From assembly GCA_963836015.1 (NCBI GenBank), contig CAWIIF010000004.1, positions 1,753,234-1,817,233 of the forward strand: a stretch of 64,000 bases of DNA, given 5' to 3'. A model generated the notes under the pieces. The model was not told the DNA's origin, did not search any database, and worked only from the letters and a program-made list of their open reading frames with translations. Below are positions 9,923 to 19,244 of the stretch, in pieces. How positions within the stretch are numbered: the stretch's first letter is position 1; every line of letters starts with the position of its first letter. The position numbers and the translations under genes are program-made. The stretch is from CAWCDJ01 sp963836015 (GTDB lineage Bacteria; Acidobacteriota; Terriglobia; Bryobacterales; Bryobacteraceae).

Positions 9923-10846
9923 CTAGTGGAAGTCATGCGTCGTAAGTACGATCTTCCCTCTCTTGTGCGGCGCACCTGCCAGCATTTCGTGCGCCCTCCG
10001 AGCTTCTTCGAGCGGGAGCACGCTGCCCACCTTCGCGGTCAGCTTTCGGTTATCGATCAATCCCGCGAGTGTGGCCAGCCGGGCCGCCGTGACATCTACC
10101 AGGAAGAACGATGCACGAAACCCCGGTGGCTGTGGTGGCGGCGAAATCACCGATACGAGGATGCCGCCCGGCTTTAAAACACGGAATGAACGAAGCTGCG
10201 TCTCTCCTCCGACCGTGTCGAGCACCGCATCGACGGGGGGCACGGCATCTTCGAACTTTGTAGTCTCGTAGTTCACGACGGTCTCGGCCCCGAGGCCGCG
10301 AACATAGTCGACATCGGCAGGCCCAGCGGTTGCGAAAACCTGCAGTTCCGCTTGCTTCGCCAGTTGCACCGCATACGCGCCAACATTTCCAGCAGCTCCG
10401 TGGATTAATACCGCCTGGCCTGCCTTCAACTGCGCATGGTCGAACAGCATCTGATACGCCGTCACCGCCACTACCGGCACAGACGCCGCTTCGACAAAAC
10501 TCAATGACGTCGGCTTCGCGGCTACCATCTGTGCTGATGCCACCGCGTATTCGGCATAAGCGCCACAGAATTGTTTGTTTGTGACGCCGAAAACCTCCTC
10601 ACCCGGTTTGAACTCAATTACTCCTGGTCCCACGGACTCGACGATCCCCGCCAAGTCTGACCCGAGAATGACCGGAAGGGAAAGTTGCACAACGCTCTTT
10701 CCCTCCCGAAGGAGCGCGTCCCATGGGCCAACTCCGGCAGCCGCGACACGTACAACCAACTCGCCTTCTTTCGGTCTCGGACATGGTATCTCGTCGATCA
10801 CAATCGCGTTCGGCGGACCAAAGTAGTGGATCCTCCCAGCCTTCAT
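9923..10846 (-). CDS. NADP-dependent quinone oxidoreductase-like dehydrogenase (MDR)
   Basis: Medium-chain dehydrogenase/reductase of 307 residues. It has the GroES-like N-terminal half (GVGPWDALLREG) and the Rossmann motif VLIHGAAGNVGAYAVQLAK for NADP(H). It lacks the cysteine cluster of zinc alcohol dehydrogenases, which points to a quinone reductase or enoyl-reductase type enzyme. ATG 10846 follows GGAGGAAG; a longer start at 10954 is not supported. It lies 130 bases upstream of the phosphoketolase gene and 88 bases downstream of the MBL-fold gene, all leftward. Substrate unknown. Confidence 0.88.
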   Translation of the reverse strand: MKAGRIHYFGPPNAIVIDEIPCPRPKEGELVVRVAAAGVGPWDALLREGKSVVQLSLPVILGSDLAGIVESVGPGVIEFKPGEEVFGVTNKQFCGAYAEYAVASAQMVAAKPTSLSFVEAASVPVVAVTAYQMLFDHAQLKAGQAVLIHGAAGNVGAYAVQLAKQAELQVFATAGPADVDYVRGLGAETVVNYETTKFEDAVPPVDAVLDTVGGETQLRSFRVLKPGGILVSVISPPPQPPGFRASFFLVDVTAARLATLAGLIDNRKLTAKVGSVLPLEEARRAHEMLAGAPHKRGKIVLTTHDFH

Positions 10847-10934
10847 ATCTTCCTCCCGATTTCCCGCGCCTTTCCAACCAGGGGCAACCCTCCAGCATGC
10901 GCGAGGAAACATTCGCATCAGCGGTCGACGCAGG

Positions 10935-11825
10935 TTATCCCTGCGGGAATCCAAACATCAACCACGACTGATTGGCTACCCAATGCGGGTACAGCTCCGT
11001 CATCTGATCGAACAGCTCTTTGTCGGATGTCGCGGTTTTCTGCACCCGATCGAAGTCCTGCAGGTAACGCTTGGTTTCCTGGATAGTCGAAGGAGAGTCG
11101 GGCGCGCCAGGCTTCTTGTGACCGGCGACAACAATCGCCGGGTTCAGCGCCGCTAACCGGTCCAGCGCCGCGATCCAATTCTTCCGGCTCTCGGGGGTGG
11201 TGTCGCCGACGTACATACGGCATTGGTTGTATACAACGTCGCCAGCGACGATCAGGCCGATCGATGGAACGTATAGAGAGGTCGAATCGGGACTATCGGT
11301 GCGGCCCTGCTCGATGATGCGCAATTCGTGTCCCTCGAGAGTGAACGTGTCGTGCGCATAGGGCTCAGGCGGAACCAACTTGGTGGCCACTTGCCCGGGA
11401 AAGAGCCGGCGGGCCAACTGCTCCACTGGGGGAGAGAAAGACGTCTGCATGGCGGTCACCGTCTTGGGCGTTGCTATCGCCCGAGCGCCCGGGAAACGGT
11501 CGAGCAGAATGCTCAGACCGTAGAAGTGGTCGAAATGGGCGTGCGTTATGTAGATCGTCTCCACGTTGCGGTTGTGCAGAGCGACCCAATCCGCGAGCGC
11601 CTCGGCCTCAGCCACTGTCCCCATTGCGTCTACCAGCACCGCGTCGTACTCGCCGAAGATTAAAGTCGACGTGATAGGGTCAAAGCCGAGGGCTTCGCCG
11701 AAAGGCTTTGGCCGCTCACCGACCATAGTTTTTCCGGGGGCCGTAAAAACATTCACACTAAGCGAGCTCGACGCGACGGGCGCGGCCACGCCCGTGCTCC
11801 CTTTCAGTCCATTTATGCTGTCCAT
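10935..11825 (-). CDS. MBL-fold metallo-hydrolase
   Basis: Metallo-beta-lactamase-fold hydrolase of 296 residues. The metal-binding motif THAHFDH is clear, with later HGxExR-like and GH (VAGHKKPG) elements supplying further ligands. The N-terminus (about 1-30) is serine/valine rich without a clear cleavage site. The relatives include glyoxalase II-like and quinone/lactone hydrolases; substrate is not evident. AAGGAC precedes the ATG. About 190 bases of its 5' end are duplicated in decayed form at 12771-12965, on the far side of the DJ-1 gene, so this locus once held two such genes. Confidence 0.88.
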   Translation of the reverse strand: MDSINGLKGSTGVAAPVASSSLSVNVFTAPGKTMVGERPKPFGEALGFDPITSTLIFGEYDAVLVDAMGTVAEAEALADWVALHNRNVETIYITHAHFDHFYGLSILLDRFPGARAIATPKTVTAMQTSFSPPVEQLARRLFPGQVATKLVPPEPYAHDTFTLEGHELRIIEQGRTDSPDSTSLYVPSIGLIVAGDVVYNQCRMYVGDTTPESRKNWIAALDRLAALNPAIVVAGHKKPGAPDSPSTIQETKRYLQDFDRVQKTATSDKELFDQMTELYPHWVANQSWLMFGFPQG

Positions 11826-11880
11826 TTAGTAGTCCTTTTGATGTCAGAGGCATCAGTGGTTGATGTAGGTTATGGCCGCG

Positions 11881-12720
11881 TTAGGCGCGAAGGCTCGATC
11901 TAACTGAGGATGCGCCAGCCCCCTCACTTCTTCTCCCGTCGAGTGCCGGTAGAAGAAGTTTTAGAAGCCCTTCGTCCGAGAACGGGTTCTGACCTGAGAT
12001 CAACTCGCGATCTTGAAGGACGTAGCTCTTCCATGGGGCGACCACACTTACGTCGCCGCCCGCTGTACGCAAGGCGAAGTCCGGGTAGAAGAGAACCTTA
12101 CCACCAATCTCAAGCGGCTCCCGCTGCTGCTCTTCCGCCGTCGAAAAGATGGTCATCTTATATCCAGAATAAATCCATCCTTGAGCCTTTGCCCGCGCTC
12201 CGGCGGCATCGCCCGCTGCCAGCGCTCCGACCACCTCCGTCGAATTCGGAAGAGCTGAGAGAAGTGAAATCGGGCCATGGCAGAGCACCGCCGTAGGCTT
12301 GGATGTTTCATGAAAGTGTCTCATCACCGTGCCAGCGTCAGGATCATCGAGAAGATCCATCATCGGGCCATGGCCGCCGGGGACGAAAACAGCGTCATAT
12401 TGATCTAGGCCCGACGCGATGACATCCGAGATGCGAGTTGGATTTTTGAGCCCTGTCAGGCTGTCACGGAATTCTAGATAGTCCTGAAGCCTAGCCTCGT
12501 CCCCGCCGAAGAAATCGGCGACAGCCGAATGGACATCCATTTGCGGCGTGTTGCCTTTGGGGTTGGCGAAAGTGATTTCGTAGTCCTCCTTCATCAAGGC
12601 GCGAACCGGAACCGTCAGTTCGTTGAGATAGTAGCCAGCGCCGGCATAAACCTTGCCATCTTTCAAGGGCAAGCCGTGACCGCTCGAGACTAGCACCAAA
12701 ACTTTTCCTTTTGTCGTCAT
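11881..12720 (-). CDS. DJ-1/PfpI family protein (Hsp31-like)
   Basis: Class I glutamine amidotransferase-like protein of 279 residues. The nucleophile elbow reads AVLCHGP, and the upstream acidic partner region is FVPGGHGPMMDLLDD; together they match Hsp31/DJ-1-type chaperones and glyoxalase III enzymes, which act on methylglyoxal-damaged molecules. ATG 12720 is supported by GAGGAGAAG. The in-frame extension to 12840 is made of bases from the decayed MBL copy and is not real. Its neighbours (VOC protein, MBL hydrolase, dehydrogenase) suggest a carbonyl or electrophile detoxification set, which is inference. Confidence 0.9.
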   Translation of the reverse strand: MTTKGKVLVLVSSGHGLPLKDGKVYAGAGYYLNELTVPVRALMKEDYEITFANPKGNTPQMDVHSAVADFFGGDEARLQDYLEFRDSLTGLKNPTRISDVIASGLDQYDAVFVPGGHGPMMDLLDDPDAGTVMRHFHETSKPTAVLCHGPISLLSALPNSTEVVGALAAGDAAGARAKAQGWIYSGYKMTIFSTAEEQQREPLEIGGKVLFYPDFALRTAGGDVSVVAPWKSYVLQDRELISGQNPFSDEGLLKLLLPALDGRRSEGAGASSVRSSLRA

Positions 12721-12770
12721 TTTCTTCTCCTCTCTGAAATTCTGAAATCGAACCTGTTTCCCGAGATCCC

Positions 12771-12965
12771 AGCTTGTGCAGAGCAACCCAATTTGCAAGA
12801 GCTTCGGCCTCAGCCACTGCCCCATCGCGTCCACCAGCACCGCGTCGTACTCGCCGAAGATTAAAGTCGACGTGATAGGCTCAGAGCCGAGCGCTTCGCC
12901 GAAGGGCTTGGCCGCTCGCCGACCATAGTCTTTCCCGGGGCCTTAAAAACGTTCACACTAAACAT
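12771..12965 (-). pseudogene. Decayed 5' fragment of an MBL-fold hydrolase gene
   Basis: The sequence closely matches the start of the intact MBL-fold gene at about 11574-11765, including the encoded VFKAPGKTMVGERP and IFGEYDAVLVDAMG. Two single-base losses break the frame (after GERP and after DAMG), and homology stops abruptly at the codon for WVALH. The original ATG at 12965 is still present. It reads as a duplicated gene lost by deletion, with the DJ-1 gene now joined to its stump. Confidence 0.85.
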
Positions 12966-12991
12966 GCATCCGAATCCCGTCCGGCCCAGCG

Positions 12992-13441
12992 CTAACCGTA
13001 CTTGAGCTCGGTACTCTGTCCGACCTCGATAATATAGCCGTCGGGATCGCGGATGTAGCAGCGAATCTCGCCGTACTTGGGTATTGGCTCCGTGATGAAC
13101 TCGGCTCCTCGACTTTTCCACAATTCATAGCAGGCCTGGATATCCGCGACGCGGATATTCATAAAGCCGTTGATCTTATCCGGATCGGGGACGCTGAGCG
13201 TTACCGTCGGCTTGTCGGGGGTCGGCCCGCCCCCGACGTTGACAAGGAGCCAGGTATTCGCGATCTGAATGTAGGCGGGCGCGCCTTCGCTGTCGCCTGT
13301 GCTCAGAACGCGACCGTCGAAAACCTTCTCATAGAAGCGCGCCGACCGGCCGATATCGGCGACGGTGAGAAAATGTGCGACGCTGAACCCCTCGCGCGGG
13401 GGCATCTCATAGCTCTTCTGTTCAACTTGTACCGCGTTCAT
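12992..13441 (-). CDS. VOC family (glyoxalase/bleomycin resistance-like) protein
   Basis: A protein of 149 residues from ATG 13441 (158 from ATG 13468) with one vicinal-oxygen-chelate fold: VAHFLTVADIGRSARFYEKVF opens it and IRDPDGYIIEVGQ closes it. The final glutamate (IIEVG) is the usual metal ligand. Such proteins are glyoxalases, dioxygenases or drug-binding proteins; the reaction here is unknown. The start is ambiguous because the ribosome site plus start codon is duplicated in tandem, each copy having AAGGAG about 5 bases before its ATG. Confidence 0.87.
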   Translation of the reverse strand: MNAVQVEQKSYEMPPREGFSVAHFLTVADIGRSARFYEKVFDGRVLSTGDSEGAPAYIQIANTWLLVNVGGGPTPDKPTVTLSVPDPDKINGFMNIRVADIQACYELWKSRGAEFITEPIPKYGEIRCYIRDPDGYIIEVGQSTELKYG

Positions 13442-13481
13442 TGATGGCTCCTTTTGTACGCCGTTCATTGATGGCTCCTTT
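13435..13481. repeat. In-frame tandem duplication of a start site
   Basis: A 20-base segment covering the ribosome site, ATG and the next bases occurs at 13435-13454 and identically at 13462-13481, period 27 bases (nine codons). Both copies are in the same frame for the VOC gene, so either can initiate. Confidence 0.85.
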
Positions 13482-13605
13482 CGAAACGGTGCTGATTACA
13501 AACACGGTGTCCCGAGTCCCGCTCCCATTCATTAAAAGTCGATCGACGCCAGCTAGTGCAGTAGCGATTCCCAACGCTGGTTTCGGAACCGCGTCGAGCG
13601 CCGGC

Positions 13606-14452
13606 TTAGCGCGCAATTTGGCCTAAATAATATCCGAGCCGATTCTCGACATCCCCCGGCTTGTGGAAGCCGCGCGCGATAAGCGCCTTGATCCCCTCCT
13701 GAGCGGCAGGTCGCCCGAGCGAAGCAATGCACGCGTCCCACCCGGCGCCGAGCTCAACGTCCGGCGGCAGGCTGGTGTTGACGAGGCGCTTGGTGTTGGC
13801 GATCGCCCATTTGTCGAACCCGGCGATCCGGGTCGCGAGCGCCTCTACGAACGCGTCTAGATCGGCGTCGGGCAAGGCGCGATTCACGTAGCCATAGGCC
13901 TCGGCCTGGTCTGCCCGGATGTCTTCCGAGCTCAAGAGGACCTCGAGGGCGCGGTTTCGCCCGATGAGTTGGGGCAGTCGGGCCATGGGACCGCCGCCGG
14001 CTACCATCCCCACGCCAACCTCCCATTGCGAAATAGATTGCCTTTTCGCGGCTGGCGAAACTCATGTCGCAGGCGAGCGTGATCTCGCTGCCATTGCCCG
14101 TGGCCCGGCCACGGATGAGGGCGATGGACGCTACCGGCAAGCGAGTCAGACGCACGAGAAAGTCCGGCCAGGGCGGCAAGCCCGTGGGACCCGCCGGCAT
14201 TGAGGTCAGATCCTCGAGCTTGGCCAGGAAATCGGAGTGATTCAGGAAGTAGCCGTCGACCGCGCTGTCGAACACTACGACCCTGACATGCTCGTCGGCC
14301 TCGAGAGCGTCGATCAGTCTCTGGAACCCCCGGACCATTTCTGGGCCCATCACGTTGATCGGCGGGTTATCGATCGTGACACGCCAATAGCCTGGCGACC
14401 GCCGGGCGACGCGGATCTCTGCGGGCTTCGTAAGTGTGCTTGCAGCTGTCAT
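13606..14452 (-). CDS. Enoyl-CoA hydratase/isomerase family protein, frameshifted
   Basis: Crotonase-fold protein of about 281 residues split over two frames. The first part (from ATG 14452, preceded by AGGAGG) carries WRVTIDNPPINVMGPEM and the oxyanion region ALIRGRATGNGSEITLACD. The second part carries GGGPMARLPQLIGRNRALEVLL. The break is at about 14031-14036, where deleting one T in a T3 run gives the family-like sequence FSQWEVGVGMVAGGG. Typical members hydrate enoyl-CoA; the usual catalytic glutamates are not clearly in place, so a different acyl reaction is possible. The C-terminal half is otherwise undamaged, which argues for a recent or technical indel. Confidence 0.82.
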
Positions 14453-14522
14453 GCCATCCTCCTGTCTGTATGTTGGTCTCGAAAACCGGTTGATTCTCCC
14501 CAACGCTCCGCTAAGATCTGGA

Positions 14523-15050
14523 TCATCCGTTCCTTGGCGGCAGTAGGTTGATCACTGCGGCGCCTGTCTCGCTAACGATCTCGTCCTGGGAATCCGTGCC
14601 TCCCGAACAACCAATTGCGCCGATAATCACCCCCTGTTCGATCAGTGGGATGCCGCCGCGAGAGGCAATGATTCCGTCGAACGCCAGCAGATAGTTGAGG
14701 TGCATAAGCTGGATACCGTCCTCGAACTGCTTCGTTTCGCGCCGGAACGTCGCGGCTGCTCGTGCCTTGTGCTGCGCAATCTGAATGGAGGCAAGCATCG
14801 CACCGTCCATTCGTTGAAAGGCGACCAGGTTGCCGCCGGAATCGACCACCGCTACGTTCATCTTCCAATTCCGGTTCTTCGCTTCTGCCACCGCCGCGCG
14901 AATAACCGCCAGGGCTCGCTCTAGCGATATCGGTAGGCCATACGGAGTGTCGAAAGGAATTTTGTCGGGCACAAAATCAAGCGGATTCGTTTCCGTGGGC
15001 TGCAGCGCCCGACTCGCAGTAGCGGCGGTTCCTGTTTTTTCATTTGACAT
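14523..15050 (-). CDS. GlcG/HbpS family heme-binding-like protein
   Basis: A 175-residue protein of the GlcG/HbpS (DUF336) fold. Landmarks are MNVAVVDSGGNLVAFQRMDGA, the segment FRRETKQF, and GGIPLIEQGVIIGAIGCSGGT near the end. Relatives include HbpS, an extracellular heme and redox sensor, and proteins linked to glycolate or diol use. ATG 15050 follows AAGGAGG. No clear signal peptide is seen. It sits between the enoyl-CoA hydratase and cytochrome P460 genes on the same strand, so a redox or heme role is plausible but unproven. Confidence 0.85.
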   Translation of the reverse strand: MSNEKTGTAATASRALQPTETNPLDFVPDKIPFDTPYGLPISLERALAVIRAAVAEAKNRNWKMNVAVVDSGGNLVAFQRMDGAMLASIQIAQHKARAAATFRRETKQFEDGIQLMHLNYLLAFDGIIASRGGIPLIEQGVIIGAIGCSGGTDSQDEIVSETGAAVINLLPPRNG

Positions 15051-15143
15051 ACGTCCTCCTTCAAGGGTCGCAGTACAGATCGCTCGATCGACAATGGATC
15101 GCAACTTTAGGCGCGAGCAGGCACTAAGCGCCGCTCCCTCCGT

Positions 15144-15701
15144 TCACCTCTTGCCGTACGCCGTGAAAATGTAGTCCTTGCTCTTCACTATCGTGTGGCA
15201 CGCAAAGCCGCAATTCACAGTGCCGGTCGGATCGGGCTTGAACGTGTCCGACGCGGGATCATAGTCAAACGCGGCGTATGCCCACCCCTTCGTGTCAGGG
15301 AATTTCTTACTGTCCTTCTCGATGAAGAAAACGTCTTGTAAGGTGTCCGGTACCCTCACAGAAAAGGGCGCCTCCGTACTCTTTTTCGGTTTCCACTCGA
15401 TTTTGGCAATCTTGGCGCCGTCGGGAAATGGCTTGCCGTTGCCGGGAACGCCGGCCCGGTAGGCGTCGATCATCGTTTGATTGGCGACCATCACCTTCAA
15501 TAGCTGATCAGTCTGACTGACGGCGACAGCCTGCCAGTTCTCGTACCCCCTGAAGTCAGAGAATGCGAGCCCATTGGGCACGCGCACGGAGTACTTGTCC
15601 TGCGCGGCAAAGACCCCGCCACCCAGGACCGCTAGCGCTATGCCAACTGCAGCTGCTGGAACGACTGCGGAAACCGCGTGAACGTAAGAAACGTTGGTCA
15701 A
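15144..15701 (-). CDS. Cytochrome P460 family protein, exported
   Basis: A 185-residue protein starting with a signal peptide (hydrophobic AAAVGIALAVLGGGVFA, cleavage likely near residue 33) and ending with a heme-binding site CGFACH. That site is CX3CH rather than the common CXXCH. The fold region FSDFRGYENWQAVAV and GWAYAAFDYDPASD fit the cytochrome P460 family, periplasmic heme proteins, some of which oxidise hydroxylamine or bind NO. The frame begins at TTG, 9 bases after AGGAGG. An ATG sits closer to that site at 15706 but in another frame; one base fewer there would join them, so the exact start is uncertain. Confidence 0.85.
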   Translation of the reverse strand: MTNVSYVHAVSAVVPAAAVGIALAVLGGGVFAAQDKYSVRVPNGLAFSDFRGYENWQAVAVSQTDQLLKVMVANQTMIDAYRAGVPGNGKPFPDGAKIAKIEWKPKKSTEAPFSVRVPDTLQDVFFIEKDSKKFPDTKGWAYAAFDYDPASDTFKPDPTGTVNCGFACHTIVKSKDYIFTAYGKR

Positions 15702-16080
15702 ACATGAGTTCCTCCTGCTCGATGTGCTTATGCGCAGCGAAACGCATTTCGCGGGTATAAGCGCACGCTTCGGGCCAGGTTTGCCGCTCGGTCCGAAATA
15801 CTGGACATTGCCCGTGATTTGAGCGGCTTAGCATGAACCTTGTGGGGTCGGGCGGCGTTGTCCGAATATCCGATGTCGGGCGGCGGTCACCGCGAGTAGA
15901 CTTTCCAACGGCTCTTCGTCGGTTGCCAGGTGTTGGCAGGTTCTCGGTCCGGAAGCCGGCGGATCGACGCGGCATTTCGCGAAACCCCTCGAAGTGAGAA
16001 AATAAAGACCAATAAGCCCTGGGTAAAGCGCACCCCCTCGTCCGAGGTGCCAATCGAATTCGTGGCATGGAGGTGGAACC
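15702..16080. other. Divergent intergenic region without a gene
   Basis: These 379 bases separate the leftward P460 gene from the rightward histidine kinase operon and must hold both promoters. I see no open frame with coding character and no clear -35/-10 or -24/-12 pair, and no strong inverted repeat. Confidence 0.5.
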
Positions 16081-18609
16081 TTGTCTACCAGACCGCAAGA
16101 TGACTTCCCCGCGGAGGAGTTAATTCCGCAGGGTGCAGCTTCTTTGGAATCGATTCTCTGCACGGACGAGTTGCGCCGGCGCCCCTCCCGGCCACCCGAT
16201 TACGAGAAGGAGAATCGCGCGCTGGTGGCTCTAGCCACGGCCATGGTCGACCCAAATTCGAATATACTCCAGACGTTCGCGGAGACCATTCTGGAAATTA
16301 CTCAGTCCGATTCGGCCGGCCTCAGTTTGCTCACGAAGGATGGCGGGAACCGGTTCTATTGGCCGGCGATCGCCGGGGAATGGAAGCCCCACGCCGGGGG
16401 CGGGACGCCGCGTAATTTTGGGCCTGGCGGAGACGTGCTGGATCGCGATTGCACGCTGTTATTCCGGCGCTTCGAACGGCGTTATACCTACTTGCTGGCA
16501 GTCGCGCCGGCCGCGGAGGAGTGCCTGATGGTTCCGTTTTACGTTGCCGGTAAGGCGGTGGGAACGATATGGGCGATTATGCACAGCGATCGCCGAGGGT
16601 TCGACGCCGAAGACGAGCGCGTCCTGACGGCACTCGGACAGTTCGCCGCCCTGGCGTATCAAACGGTGGACTCCATCCAGGACCTAAGGGCCGAAATCAC
16701 CGCGCGCGAGAAGGCTGAAACAGCATTGCGCGAGTTTGCCAAGGGCCTGGAGGCCAGAATACAGCGCTTGGTAGAAGCGAATGTCATCGGAATCGTCATC
16801 TTCAATCTGGACGGTGTGGTCTCCGACGCGAACGAAGCGTTTCTGCAGATGGTCCAATACAGCCGGGAAGACCTCGTCACCGGCCGGGTGCGTTGGACGG
16901 ACCTGACACCGGCGGAATGGAGCGATCGCGACCAACTGGCATTAGCGGAGTTAAGAGCAACCGGGCTCTTCCAAACGTACGAGAAGGAGTACTTTCGGAA
17001 AGATGGAGGCCGCGCGCCTGTCCTGCTTGGCGGCGCCTTGTTCGAAAAAGGCGGTAGCGAAGGTGTCGCCTTCGTGCTCGATTTGAGCGAACAAAAGCAG
17101 GCCGTAGAGACTTTGCGAAGAGTGGAGCAGCAGGCGCGGTCGATCGTCGAATCCGCGCTGGACGCCGTCATCGCCATGGATGCGGACGGAATCATTACCG
17201 ACTGGAACAAGGAGGCGGAAGAGATTTTCGGGTGGACCCGCCTGGAAGCCCTGGGACGCCGGATGTCCGAAACCATCATTCCGATGCGATATCGTTCGGC
17301 GCATGAAAGAGGGCTGCGACGCTTCTTCGAGACTGGTGAAGGCCCGGTTCTCAATAAGCGAATCGAAATCTCTGCGATCCGCCGCAACGGCGAGGAATTT
17401 CCCGTCGAGCTATCGATCACGCCACTGAAGTTCGGCGAGACCTGGATGTTCAGCGGTTTTCTCCGCGACATTAGCGACCGCTTGCGCTCCGAGGAACAAC
17501 TGCGGAGGAGCGAATTGAACCTTCGCAGGATGACGGAAACCATTCCTGAGATGCTGTGGAGCGCTGCTCCCGATGGCGCGGTGGACTACTGCAACGCGCG
17601 CGTGCTGGAATACACCGGCTTGGCTCAGGATGAAATCGCAGGCGCCGGCTGGATGAAGACCATTCATGCGGATGACGCCCGGAACACGGAGCGGGCATGG
17701 GCGCATTCGGTCCGGACCGGCGATCCCTTTCAATCCGAATTTCGATGTCTCCGTGGTTCCGACGGCATGTACCGATGGTGCGTGTCCCGCGCCCTTCCGC
17801 TGCGCGGCTTCGATGGGTTCATTCTGAAGTGGTATGGCACCATTGTCGACTTCCACGATCGCAGGCAGGCCGAGGAAGCCCTGCGCAATACGCAAGCAGA
17901 GCTCGCGCATGTGAATCGCGTGATGACCATGGGTGAGCTCGCTGCCTCGATTGCTCACGAGGTCAACCAGCCGCTCGCCTCGATCATCGCCAGCGGCGAC
18001 AGTTGTACGGCGTGGCTGGCGAATGAGCCTCCGAACCTGGAAAGAGCGCGCGCCGCCGCCGGCAGGGTGATTCAAGCCGCTACCCAGGCCAGTGAGATCG
18101 TCCAACGGATTCGTGCGCTCTTCAAGAAGACCACTGCAAGCACTACCTCGGTAAACGTGAATGCCGTAATCGAAGACACCATTTCTCTTCTGCGCCACGA
18201 GGCACAGCGGCACAATATCTCATTGCTCACCGAATTGGACGCCGATGTTCCTTCGGTGCGCGCTGACCGGGTTCAATTGCAACAAGTCATCCTCAATCTG
18301 GTGATGAACTCCATTGAGTCCACGGCCAGCGTCGATCGCGAACCGCGGCGCCTGGTGATTCAATCCGCGCGGTCCAACCCAGGTGAACTTCTAGTCGCCG
18401 TGAAAGACACGGGGCCGGGAATCGACGCTCAGCAGGCGGAGAGGTTGTTTGCTCCCTTTTTCACCACTAAGCCACAGGGCATCGGGATGGGATTGCCAAT
18501 CAGCCGGTCGATCATTGAAGCGCACGGAGGCCGGCTCTGGGCCGAGAAGAACGAGCCGCAGGGCGCTGTCTTCCAGTTCGTCCTGCCCACGCGGGTACAA
18601 AGCGAGTGA
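16081..18609 (+). CDS. Multi-PAS hybrid-type sensor histidine kinase
   Basis: Soluble histidine kinase of 842 residues. In order: a GAF domain (about 40-200), three PAS domains (about 230-340, 355-475 and 485-605), a HisKA domain with the H-box SIAHEVNQPLASI (phosphorylated His626), and an HATPase domain (about 730-840) with DTGPGID and GIGMGLPISRSI. There is no membrane segment, so it senses an intracellular signal. The H-box form is that of FixL/NtrB-like kinases. It starts at TTG, preceded by GGAGGTGG. The stop overlaps the GTG start of the next response regulator, its probable partner. Confidence 0.93.
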   Translation: MSTRPQDDFPAEELIPQGAASLESILCTDELRRRPSRPPDYEKENRALVALATAMVDPNSNILQTFAETILEITQSDSAGLSLLTKDGGNRFYWPAIAGEWKPHAGGGTPRNFGPGGDVLDRDCTLLFRRFERRYTYLLAVAPAAEECLMVPFYVAGKAVGTIWAIMHSDRRGFDAEDERVLTALGQFAALAYQTVDSIQDLRAEITAREKAETALREFAKGLEARIQRLVEANVIGIVIFNLDGVVSDANEAFLQMVQYSREDLVTGRVRWTDLTPAEWSDRDQLALAELRATGLFQTYEKEYFRKDGGRAPVLLGGALFEKGGSEGVAFVLDLSEQKQAVETLRRVEQQARSIVESALDAVIAMDADGIITDWNKEAEEIFGWTRLEALGRRMSETIIPMRYRSAHERGLRRFFETGEGPVLNKRIEISAIRRNGEEFPVELSITPLKFGETWMFSGFLRDISDRLRSEEQLRRSELNLRRMTETIPEMLWSAAPDGAVDYCNARVLEYTGLAQDEIAGAGWMKTIHADDARNTERAWAHSVRTGDPFQSEFRCLRGSDGMYRWCVSRALPLRGFDGFILKWYGTIVDFHDRRQAEEALRNTQAELAHVNRVMTMGELAASIAHEVNQPLASIIASGDSCTAWLANEPPNLERARAAAGRVIQAATQASEIVQRIRALFKKTTASTTSVNVNAVIEDTISLLRHEAQRHNISLLTELDADVPSVRADRVQLQQVILNLVMNSIESTASVDREPRRLVIQSARSNPGELLVAVKDTGPGIDAQQAERLFAPFFTTKPQGIGMGLPISRSIIEAHGGRLWAEKNEPQGAVFQFVLPTRVQSE

Positions 18610-19244
18610 GCGTCCAGGACTGCATCGTGTTCGTGGTGGATGACGATCCACTGGTCCGCGAGTCTCTTCAAGACTTGCTGAACTCGGCTGGTTTTACGGT
18701 GCGAACGTTTGGATCGGCAACCGAGTTCATCCGGAGCCAACGTCCGGACGTTGCCGCCTGCTTGATTCTCGACGTCCAACTACCCGATCGGAGCGGCCTC
18801 GATCTACAAACGGAGCTGGTGAAATCAGGCATCGAGATCCCCATCGTGTTTCTCACTGGACACGGAGATATCCCGATGAGTGTGCAGGCCATGAAAGCGG
18901 GCGCCGTGGAGTTTCTGACGAAGCCGTTCCGCAAAGAGCCGCTGTGCGACGCTGTCAGGGAGGCTCTGGCCCGCGATGGCGAGGATCGCAAACAGCGATC
19001 CGAGATCTTGGAACTCCGAAATCGATTCGAGACGCTGACTCCGCGCGAGCGTCAGGTCCTGGCGCTGGTTGTTACCGGCCTGTTGAACAAGCAAATCGCC
19101 GGCGAGCTTGGCACTACTGACCTGACGGTCAAAGCGCACCGCGGCCGTGTGATGCGCAAAATGGGTGCGGGCTCTCTGGCCGATCTGGTTCGGATGGCCG
19201 AGAAGCTCAAAATCTCTTCTGACCCCGGTGTTCGACCAAAGTAG
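18606..19244 (+). CDS. FixJ/NarL-type response regulator
   Basis: A 212-residue two-domain regulator: an N-terminal receiver (VVDDDP, phosphorylated Asp56 in LILDVQLP, Lys in LTKPF) and a C-terminal LuxR-type helix-turn-helix (LTPRERQVLALVVTGLLNKQ, then TVKAHRGRVMRKM). The GTG start overlaps the stop of the upstream PAS kinase by four bases, which is strong evidence for a cognate pair like FixL-FixJ. It should bind DNA on phosphorylation; targets are unknown. Confidence 0.94.
   Translation: MSVQDCIVFVVDDDPLVRESLQDLLNSAGFTVRTFGSATEFIRSQRPDVAACLILDVQLPDRSGLDLQTELVKSGIEIPIVFLTGHGDIPMSVQAMKAGAVEFLTKPFRKEPLCDAVREALARDGEDRKQRSEILELRNRFETLTPRERQVLALVVTGLLNKQIAGELGTTDLTVKAHRGRVMRKMGAGSLADLVRMAEKLKISSDPGVRPK

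Noticed and set aside
7408..9975. Longer start for the phosphoketolase at 9975
   Set aside because: The added residues are not family-like and the ATG at 9792 has an AGGAG site at the right distance.
15556..16098. A leftward frame starting before the P460 gene, with an ATG behind AGGAGG
   Set aside because: Its protein has no family character; it is probably a shifted view of the P460 start, which is noted in that entry.
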